DNA from: Candidatus Cloacimonadota bacterium
GTDB lineage: Bacteria; Cloacimonadota; Cloacimonadia; Cloacimonadales; TCS61
DNA length: 11,470 nt
Reading direction: 5' to 3'
Assembly: GCA_030628755.1 (NCBI GenBank)
Contig: DAOVQH010000043.1
Location: 1 to 11,470 of the forward strand
Position 1 is the stretch's first letter; each line of letters starts with the position of its first letter. A model generated the notes under the pieces. It searched no databases and was not told the origin of the DNA. It saw only the letters and a program-made list of their open reading frames with translations. A program made the position numbers and the translations under genes. This document shows, one piece after another, positions 6,655-11,470 of this stretch.

Positions 6655-7176
6655 CTATTCAATTAACTTTTGTATAGAACCAGGCAATTTACTTTCCAAA
6701 TAAGGATAAATTTCTACTAAACGAATAATATCTGCCAGGTCTTTTTGTCGTTTGCTCTGACGCCGCTGTTTGTCTGAATATGCCCACATCTTGCCCTGGA
6801 GCACATCTTCAACACTTGCTACTTTCATTTCATACCCGAGTACAGATAGGGTCTTTGCCCTGGCAATAAAATCCTGATATCTTTCATCTGTCTGGATTTG
6901 TATTCTCAAGTCAGATTTGTTACTGCTCAGGTTTATGCTATGAGCAAAATGTTCAATTTTAAAATGGTCTTCAACTGCTTTGCAGGTAGCATCAATATCT
7001 GCTGTATACACTACGATATCAAGGTCAAGACTTACAACAGGTTCTGCATAAGCATTTACTGCAAGTCCACCAATTACACAATAATCTACACCAGCTTTTG
7101 ATATAGAATCAAGAAATATTTGAATAATATTTTCTTCGCAGTTAGATAAAGCCTTCAGGAACTCCTTTTTGTTCAT
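6655..7176 (-). CDS. AbiEii/AbiGii-like nucleotidyltransferase family protein
   Basis: A 173-residue protein with a minimal nucleotidyltransferase core. IGG at 35-37 opens the fold, followed by the metal-binding D51-x-D53 in SLDLDIVV. An internal strand contains D89 (SDLRIQIQ), a possible third carboxylate. The helix SKRQKDLADIIRLVE (141-155) matches the K-x(2)-KDxxD signature typical of AbiEii-type proteins. AbiEii toxins normally follow an AbiEi antitoxin gene; no such gene, nor a HEPN partner, is adjacent, so this copy is solitary. It may be an orphan toxin or a nucleotidyltransferase with another role. The start is supported by GGAG about 5 bases before the ATG. It is the first gene of the minus-strand island and diverges from mgtE. 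Confidence 0.75.
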   Translation of the reverse strand: MNKKEFLKALSNCEENIIQIFLDSISKAGVDYCVIGGLAVNAYAEPVVSLDLDIVVYTADIDATCKAVEDHFKIEHFAHSINLSSNKSDLRIQIQTDERYQDFIARAKTLSVLGYEMKVASVEDVLQGKMWAYSDKQRRQSKRQKDLADIIRLVEIYPYLESKLPGSIQKLIE

Positions 7177-7294
7177 TTCATCTCCAATACTGAAAAATTA
7201 GTTAATTCACCGTATTTTTTGCCAACTAATATTTTACAATACAGATTCTGAAAAATGTTTTTCTGGTGTCAAAGGATTTCTTGAATTTGGAAAA

Positions 7295-7361
7295 AACCTT
7301 GCAAAGGTTACCAAGTAACCGGACTGGACTTCAACCAGAATTTGTTCGGGTTGGAGTTCAG
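7295..7361 (+). repeat. Hairpin cluster in the mgtE leader
   Basis: Three stem-loops can be read. AACCTT-GCA-AAGGTT (7295-7309) and GGTTAC-CAA-GTAACC (7306-7320) share GGTT and so exclude each other. The third has 13-base arms at 7324-7336 and 7349-7361, fully paired with two G-T wobbles around a 12-base loop. They lie 84 bases before the mgtE start. The conserved M-box core is not apparent. This may be a regulatory leader or a copy of a dispersed palindromic repeat; the sequence alone cannot decide. Confidence 0.6.
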
Positions 7362-7444
7362 AATGAAGAATGATAAATAAAATTTAATAGACAAAAAAAA
7401 TATTATTAAAAATTTAAATTCAAACCTTTTCAGGAGGTTGGTTT

Positions 7445-8779
7445 ATGTTGAAAATGACATACGAACAAATATTAGACTTATTGGAAAACAATCAACTGGA
7501 AAAATTAAGGGAAACAGTAAATCTATTACATCCGGCTGATACTGCCCAGATTATAAATGAATTGCCTGATGAGTATCAAACACTAACTTTTAAGCTTCTA
7601 AATCATGAAATCGCCTCCGATGTGCTTCCTGATCTTTATGATGAAGTAAGAGAAGAGATACTTGAAAACATACAGCAAAACCGACTTGTTAAGATCATCG
7701 ATGAGATGGAGACAGATGAAGCGACAGACATCATCAGCGAGCTTGAGGAAGATGTTTCCCAAAAACTCCTTGAAAAAATTGATGAAGAAGACTCCAAAGA
7801 GATAAAACAACTCCTGAAGTACGATGAGGAATCTGCCGGTGGTTTGATGCAGACCGAGATCATTGCGGTTCACCAGGATATGGAACGCGATGAGATAATA
7901 GAATATATTCGGCAGAGTTACGAGGAAGTAGAAAATATTCATTATATATTTGTAATTGATGATGAGAACAAGTTGATCGGAATTCTGGAAGTTACGCGTC
8001 TGCTTTTAGCAAAACCCCATCGCCAAGCTCGAGATATTATGGATAAAGAAGTAATATCTGCAAATGTCAATCTTGATCAGGAACAGGTTGCGCACATTTT
8101 CCGTAAGTATGACATCTATATTTTACCGGTTATTGATAGTGAAAATCACCTTCTGGGACGAATTACAGTTGATGATATTATCGATGTTATAGATGAGGAA
8201 GCGTCAGAGGATGCTTATAAAATGGTGGGTCTGGAAAGCGAAGATAGGGTGTTTACCAGTCCTTTAAGTTCTGTTAAGAAAAGACTTCCCTGGCTCACGT
8301 TAAATTTATTCACAGCACTTCTGGTTTCCAGTGTAGTAGGGATTTTTGAGCAGACGATTGCGAGATTGTCTTTCCTGGCAGTTCTCATGCCTATTGTGGC
8401 AGGTCTTGGAGGGAATTCAGGAACGCAGACACTTACAGTTATTACACGTGGAATCGCTCTGGGTGAATTAACTATTCATAATACATTCAAAGCAATTTTT
8501 AAAGAAATATCTGTTGGAATTATAAACGGGATACTTATAGGTTCAGCAGCGATGTTGATAGCTTATTTGCTTAAAGGTAATATACTTCTGGGTGTGGTTC
8601 TGGGAGTTGCCATGATATGTAATATGTTCATTGCCGGGTTGGTTGGCTCATTAATTCCGATTGTAATGAAGACACTTAAAATAGATACAGCATTGGCTTC
8701 GAGTGTTATTATTACAATGCTGACCGATATAGGTGGATTTGCCTCTTTTCTGGGTTTAGCAACGATAGTTTTGAAATAG
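7445..8779 (+). CDS. mgtE: Magnesium transporter MgtE
   Basis: MgtE is an inner-membrane Mg2+ channel gated by cytosolic Mg2+. The 444 residues have the family layout: an acidic N-terminal superhelical domain (about 1-130, with HPAD at 29-32), and two CBS domains (about 135-190 and 195-255) whose acidic faces sense Mg2+. The plug helix and five membrane segments occupy about 270-444. The pore signature MPIVAGLGGNSGTQTLTVIT is at 315-334, followed by RGIALGE. D428 in TMLTDIGGF corresponds to the selectivity-filter aspartate of the T. thermophilus protein. The segment before the last helix reads IDTALASS where relatives often have DPA, a mild variation. AGGAGG at 7432-7437 lies 7 bases before the ATG; a second ATG at 7454 is less well placed. 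A structured leader precedes it. Confidence 0.96.
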   Translation: MLKMTYEQILDLLENNQLEKLRETVNLLHPADTAQIINELPDEYQTLTFKLLNHEIASDVLPDLYDEVREEILENIQQNRLVKIIDEMETDEATDIISELEEDVSQKLLEKIDEEDSKEIKQLLKYDEESAGGLMQTEIIAVHQDMERDEIIEYIRQSYEEVENIHYIFVIDDENKLIGILEVTRLLLAKPHRQARDIMDKEVISANVNLDQEQVAHIFRKYDIYILPVIDSENHLLGRITVDDIIDVIDEEASEDAYKMVGLESEDRVFTSPLSSVKKRLPWLTLNLFTALLVSSVVGIFEQTIARLSFLAVLMPIVAGLGGNSGTQTLTVITRGIALGELTIHNTFKAIFKEISVGIINGILIGSAAMLIAYLLKGNILLGVVLGVAMICNMFIAGLVGSLIPIVMKTLKIDTALASSVIITMLTDIGGFASFLGLATIVLK

Positions 8780-8796
8780 GAACGGTTACTTTGATT

Positions 8797-8864
8797 TGTC
8801 ATCGTGTAAACGGGAATCCATGAACAATTACTTTTTGGATTCCCAATCGTAGTTGGGAATGACA
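8797..8864. repeat. Palindromic intergenic repeat after mgtE
   Basis: The 68-base element begins TGTCAT and ends ATGACA. Inside, GGGAATCCA (8812-8820) pairs perfectly with TGGATTCCC (8836-8844), and ATTCCCAA (8839-8846) can instead pair with TTGGGAAT (8853-8860). The ends and the GGGAATCC/GGATTCCC core resemble a palindromic repeat type scattered through intergenic DNA of many bacteria. Only one copy is in the window. Confidence 0.65.
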
Positions 8865-8883
8865 GAATGGGGCTGGTTGGGAC

Positions 8884-8908
8884 TGGTTCAAAGTTATTCT
8901 TTGAATCA
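8884..8908 (+). terminator. Candidate terminator after mgtE
   Basis: TGGTTCAAAG (8884-8893) pairs with CTTTGAATCA (8899-8908), ten pairs with one G-T wobble, around the loop TTATT. A T-rich stretch follows, though it is not directly abutting (the T-run starts near 8917). It lies between convergent genes. On the minus strand no T-run follows. Confidence 0.5.
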
Positions 8909-8915
8909 ATATTAA

Positions 8916-9317
8916 TTATTTTTTCTTAAACTTATTGAATTGTGTGTAAATTTCTTTTGGAAGTCTTACGGGCTTCCCATTTTTTACAAAAACACCTTTT
9001 ACGATTGCAGTATTGCATAATTCATTTTTACTGTTATAAATTTTTTGTTCCCAGATAGTAGAAACTCTGTTCATTTCATTTATCGAGGATTTTATAGTAA
9101 CTGTCTCTTCCAAAGGTATTCCTTTTTTAAAAGTGAGTTCAATACTGGTAAGATAGATATGAAAACTAGACTGGTTCAGTTCCCGCACAGCAAGACCCAT
9201 CTGTTCCAATGCACCTGCCCGAGCTTCTTCATAAAGGTGCAGGTAATTTGCATTGTTCAGATGTCCGTAAATATCGCATTCATAGCCAAAAATTTTTCGC
9301 TTGTATTCAAGAACCAT
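8916..9317 (-). CDS. YbgC-like acyl-CoA thioesterase (hotdog fold)
   Basis: This should hydrolyse acyl-CoA thioesters in the cytosol; the physiological substrate cannot be told. The 133 residues fit the 4-hydroxybenzoyl-CoA thioesterase/YbgC group. Near the N-terminus the active-site motif reads CDIYGHLNNANYLHLYEEAR (14-33), with D15 the catalytic aspartate, H19 and N21-N22 following, and the central hotdog helix running to about residue 45. The strands IYLTSIELTFKKGIPL (54-69) and VSTIWEQKIY (85-94) are also typical. GGAGG lies a few bases before the ATG. It is a single gene, convergent with mgtE, with no Tol-Pal neighbour, so I give no gene symbol. Confidence 0.88.
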   Translation of the reverse strand: MVLEYKRKIFGYECDIYGHLNNANYLHLYEEARAGALEQMGLAVRELNQSSFHIYLTSIELTFKKGIPLEETVTIKSSINEMNRVSTIWEQKIYNSKNELCNTAIVKGVFVKNGKPVRLPKEIYTQFNKFKKK

Positions 9318-9454
9318 TCATCCTCCGCTATTTATCAAGGTCGATCAAGTTGTATTCTTTATTTCCCATTCCAAGTTTATATGCATATTCAATTTAAAAT
9401 TCTCTGTTGTCAAGAAGATTTCCCAAAATTTATGTTTTAATAAGCACAAATAAT

Positions 9455-9482
9455 TTGACATGAAATTTATTATAAATAAATA
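9455..9482 (+). promoter_or_regulatory. Possible promoter of the coiled-coil protein gene
   Basis: A perfect TTGACA (9455-9460) lies in AT-rich DNA 45 bases before the ATG. The -10 is unclear: TAAATA at 9477-9482 has a 16-base spacer but matches TATAAT poorly. Only the -35 is convincing. Confidence 0.35.
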
Positions 9483-9504
9483 AAGATCTCCTTAAGGAGG
9501 AACG

Positions 9505-9924
9505 ATGCGAAAATCAATTATAATTTTAATTATCCTGGGTTTATTTGTATGTCTGGGAGCTCAACAATCCCAGCAGGTCACAAAAGGTAAGAAGGTTAAA
9601 GTAAAGAAAAAGATCGATTATGAAATCGAATATTACAAGTTAGAAGAAGAAAAAGCAAAATTGGAAAAAGTGTATATGGCTTTAAAAGCTGAACATGAAG
9701 AACTGCGAAGAGCTAAAAAAGAACTGAAAATAAAACATGATGAAATGATAAAGAAAAGAAAAGCTCGTGTTGAAAATGTTAAGAAACTGCGAAATCAAAT
9801 TATAGTACTTAGAGAAGAAAATGAACAGTTAAAAAAAGAAAATGCCAAACTGAAAGCTGAACTTGAAGAATACAGACCAAAAAAGAAGAAAGTGAAAACT
9901 CTCAAGAAAGTTGAGCAGAAATAA
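9505..9924 (+). CDS. Exported Lys/Glu-rich coiled-coil protein
   Basis: A 139-residue protein of unknown function. Residues 1-19 form a signal peptide: basic MRK, a hydrophobic core rich in I and L, and L17-G18-A19 as a type I cleavage site before QQSQQ. C16 lies within the hydrophobic part and has no good lipobox. From about 41 to 127 it is almost all K, E, L, A and R with heptad spacing (for example LREENEQLKKENAKLKAELE), a long parallel coiled coil, flanked by basic tails (KKVKVKKK and KKKKVKTLKK). It is probably periplasmic and may bind acidic surface polymers or another envelope protein, but nothing shows a partner. AGGAGG at 9495-9500 precedes the ATG by 4 bases. It is a single-gene unit closed by its own terminator. 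Confidence 0.82.
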   Translation: MRKSIIILIILGLFVCLGAQQSQQVTKGKKVKVKKKIDYEIEYYKLEEEKAKLEKVYMALKAEHEELRRAKKELKIKHDEMIKKRKARVENVKKLRNQIIVLREENEQLKKENAKLKAELEEYRPKKKKVKTLKKVEQK

Positions 9925-9936
9925 TTAAATAAAAAA

Positions 9937-9959
9937 GGGAAAACAGTTTCCCCTTTTTT
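9937..9959. terminator. Bidirectional intrinsic terminator between convergent genes
   Basis: GGGAAA (9937-9942) pairs with TTTCCC (9947-9952) around ACAG, followed by T-run 9954-9959 on the plus strand and preceded by A-run 9931-9936, which is a T-run on the minus strand. It therefore can end both the coiled-coil gene (plus) and the YtfJ-family gene (minus), whose stop overlaps it. Confidence 0.85.
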
Positions 9960-10317
9960 ATTTACGAAAAAATCTCCAAAAAATTAAGAGCCCGAAGACT
10001 CCAATCAATATTTCTTTAAAAGTTATAACAGGTACAAAACGAGTTTTTTCTTCTGTTATCTCAAATATTCCCATAGGTTTAGATGCTACGCCACCACCTC
10101 CGTCCTGTCCTTCTCCTTGAGGTTTATCAGTATCTTTCTTACCCATTCCACCTTTTCCTGCTCCACCACCAAAACCGTAACCGACACATGCAACCGGGAT
10201 TATCGATTTATCCTTTGTTTCGATCATTTCTCCAAAAACTATTTCAACACGAGCACTTTTCTGTAATTGTTCAATTATTGGTTTGAAGTTTTTTTGCATT
10301 TCCATTTTATCCCCCAT
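9958..10317 (-). CDS. GerW/YtfJ family protein with C-terminal membrane helix
   Basis: This belongs to the family of Bacillus sporulation protein YtfJ (GerW), which is also widespread in non-sporulating bacteria where its role is unknown. The 119 residues (ATG at 10317) show the family pattern: an N-terminal helix (MQKNFKPIIEQLQKSARVE, 7-25), then VFGEMIETKDKSIIPVACVG (27-46), and a glycine-rich loop GYGFGGGAGKGGMGKK (46-61) followed by a gap-rich G/D stretch. The second strand pair is IFEITEEKTRFVPV (84-97). Residues about 101-116 form one hydrophobic membrane helix ending in basic WRFFRK. An ATG at 10305 preceded by GGGGGA is an equally possible start. A longer frame to 10482 would cross the divergent methyltransferase gene and is not credible. 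Its stop overlaps the shared terminator. Confidence 0.85.
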   Translation of the reverse strand: MGDKMEMQKNFKPIIEQLQKSARVEIVFGEMIETKDKSIIPVACVGYGFGGGAGKGGMGKKDTDKPQGEGQDGGGGVASKPMGIFEITEEKTRFVPVITFKEILIGVFGLLIFWRFFRK

Positions 10318-10357
10318 TTTTATCTTTACATAACTTACAATTGTTATTGGATTTGTG

Positions 10358-11146
10358 ATGTCAATAGAAAAAATGGATAGGTTAATGAAATTTTCGAAAA
10401 AGAAATTCTTGAACTTTGAAAAGGAAAAACAGGAAAAAGTTCTATTTGAATTCATCAGGAATATAGAACAGAATTGGCACAATGAACCACTCAGAAAAGA
10501 GCTGTTAAATGAATTTTACAAATGTCTGGGATATGCAGGATATAAAGTTGAACTCAATCTTTCTTGGTTATCTTTGCGAGAGTTTCTTTCTTTTGCAGTG
10601 CCATTAGAACAACACCTTGGAAAAGATTTGAAAGATGATGATATCCTTGTCCTGAAGGAAGATGGAAGAAGAACGAAACGACAGATAATACCACTTTATC
10701 TGGTTCTCGATAACCTGCGTTCATCTTTCAATGTGGGTTCGATTTTCCGGACTGCAGAATGTTTCGGAGTTTCAAAAATATTTCTGTGCGGTTACACAGC
10801 CACTCCTGAGAATCCTAAAGTCTGCAAAACTGCGATGGGAACGGAAAGTTATATTGGTTGGCAGAAATTTGATTCAATTGATAAGGCTATCGAGTTTCTG
10901 AAAGAAAATGCTGTGAAAATATATGCTATCGAGACAATGTCAAATGCAAAGAACATTGCTGAGATTGAATTTACAAAACCCTGTGCATTAATTTTGGGAA
11001 ATGAAGCCCTTGGAATCTCAAAGGAAGTTTTAAAATCGGTTGATGAAATTGTAAGCATTCCTGTTTCAGGCTGGAAAAATTCATTGAACGTGGGAGTTAC
11101 AGCAGCGATTTGTTGTTATGAGATAAGCAGGCAGTGGGGATTATAG
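10358..11146 (+). CDS. SpoU/TrmH family RNA 2'-O-methyltransferase
   Basis: SpoU (SPOUT) enzymes transfer a methyl group from S-adenosylmethionine to a ribose 2'-OH of tRNA or rRNA, using a knotted fold. The product is 262 residues from ATG 10358 (positions here are counted from the adjacent GTG at 10355, one more). Residues 1-110 are a helical, charged N-terminal extension. The catalytic part has motif 1 LDNLRSSFNVGSIFRTAECFG (118-138) with N126 and R132, motif 2 ALILGNEALGIS (211-222) with N216 and E217, and motif 3 IPVSGWKNSLNVGVTAA (235-251) with S243 and N245. The target nucleotide cannot be told from sequence. The start has only a weak GGA ahead of it; ATG 10373 and 10385 are alternatives. 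It diverges from the YtfJ-family gene across 40 bases, so their promoters must overlap. Confidence 0.92.
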   Translation: MSIEKMDRLMKFSKKKFLNFEKEKQEKVLFEFIRNIEQNWHNEPLRKELLNEFYKCLGYAGYKVELNLSWLSLREFLSFAVPLEQHLGKDLKDDDILVLKEDGRRTKRQIIPLYLVLDNLRSSFNVGSIFRTAECFGVSKIFLCGYTATPENPKVCKTAMGTESYIGWQKFDSIDKAIEFLKENAVKIYAIETMSNAKNIAEIEFTKPCALILGNEALGISKEVLKSVDEIVSIPVSGWKNSLNVGVTAAICCYEISRQWGL

Positions 11147-11188
11147 CCACTAATCTTCGCTGATAAATACGGATGAATGTCTTTATCT

Positions 11189-11215
11189 TGTATCCAAGCC
11201 CCCTGCTTGGATACA
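11189..11215. repeat. Perfect hairpin downstream of the methyltransferase gene
   Basis: TGTATCCAAGC (11189-11199) pairs perfectly with GCTTGGATACA (11205-11215) around a 5-base loop. No T-run follows, so it is either a repeat or a terminator of unusual type. Confidence 0.65.
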
Positions 11216-11273
11216 TATTAATACGTTCCAAAGCAGGACAGATTGTGTGAAAACTGATAAAATGCTCGATATT

Positions 11274-11310
11274 TTCTCAACCCCCTCTAACTCCCCCTAT
11301 TTAGGGGGAG
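11274..11310. repeat. C-rich palindromic repeat
   Basis: CTCCCCCTA (11291-11299) and TAGGGGGAG (11302-11310) form a 9-base perfect stem around TT, preceded by TTTCTCAACCCCCTCTAA. The C-run palindrome resembles dispersed intergenic repeats known in several bacterial phyla. It is not coding in any frame I checked by eye. Confidence 0.6.
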
Positions 11311-11324
11311 GAGCTATCTCCTTA

Positions 11325-11446
11325 TGCCGCAGGCAGTTCCCTTCCCCTTCGACTTGTCCGGCTTTTTAATCGCCTTTGGTGATTTGACGGATAGGGGGAA
11401 GGGTTAGTTTACCACGTGAAATCTCTTTTTTATTATTTCACTGTGG
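11325..11446. repeat. Nested inverted repeats filling the right end
   Basis: Within the gene-free stretch 11147-11470 the sequence shows TGCC-GCA-GGCA (11325-11335). A large stem of CCCTTCCCC (11339-11347) with GGGGAAGGG (11395-11403) encloses GTCCG/CGGAT (11356-11360 and 11388-11392) and ATCGCC-TTT-GGTGAT (11369-11383). A separate hairpin pairs 11412-11422 with 11435-11446, with one bulged base. I see no gene here; it reads as a mosaic of palindromic elements. Confidence 0.6.
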
Positions 11447-11470
11447 GGATGGGGGTCGTGGAGAATTAAG

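Noticed and set aside
7177..7444. M-box (Mg2+) riboswitch before mgtE
   Set aside because: Hairpins are present but I could not find the conserved M-box core; kept only as a structured leader or repeat.
7598..7942. Minus-strand open frames under mgtE (also 7636-7863 and 8563-8802)
   Set aside because: Antisense to the well-conserved MgtE coding sequence; serine-, phenylalanine- and isoleucine-rich translations typical of reverse-strand reading.
9045..9440. 131-codon plus-strand open frame over the thioesterase gene
   Set aside because: Antisense to the YbgC-like gene with its clear active-site motif and Shine-Dalgarno; the translation shows no domain.
10318..10482. Upstream extension of the YtfJ-family frame
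   Set aside because: The extra 55 residues would be antisense to the start of the methyltransferase gene and do not belong to the family; the conserved part begins near 10317/10305.

Overview
The window comes from a low-G+C Gram-negative-type bacterium: it encodes a lipoprotein and another exported protein, Shine-Dalgarno sites are strong, and there are many intergenic palindromes. Gene style and the dispersed-repeat look of the intergenic DNA remind me of Cloacimonadota or related FCB-group candidate phyla. That placement is an impression, not something the sequence proves.

Left end (1-1790): the tail of the conserved alpha operon, with the S4 C-terminus (rpsD), rpoA and rplQ, closed by an intrinsic terminator. 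A convergent gap follows (1731-2005) holding an operator-like array of alternating ACCTAA/TTAGGT half-sites.

Accessory island (2006-7176, all minus strand). In transcription order: an orphan AbiEii-type nucleotidyltransferase, a small lipoprotein, a 49-codon ORF resembling an HsdS tail, a sce7726-family protein with PD-(D/E)XK-like nuclease residues, a sce7725-family protein, a zinc-ribbon/RES-domain protein (predicted NAD+-degrading toxin fold), the truncated C-terminal end of a Schlafen/AlbA_2-type regulator, and RadC. From the 49-codon ORF to radC the genes overlap or nearly touch, so they probably form one translationally coupled unit. The sce7726-sce7725-RES triad is the most interesting content: it looks like a compact anti-phage or toxin cassette placed between remnants of an older defence locus, possibly a type I restriction-modification operon.

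Right part (7177-11470): ordinary chromosomal genes. These are an MgtE magnesium transporter with a strongly folded leader, a YbgC-like hotdog thioesterase, an exported Lys/Glu-rich coiled-coil protein, a YtfJ/GerW-family membrane protein, and a SpoU/TrmH RNA 2'-O-methyltransferase divergent from it. The gaps at 8780-8915 and 11147-11470 are filled with palindromes that look like dispersed intergenic repeats.
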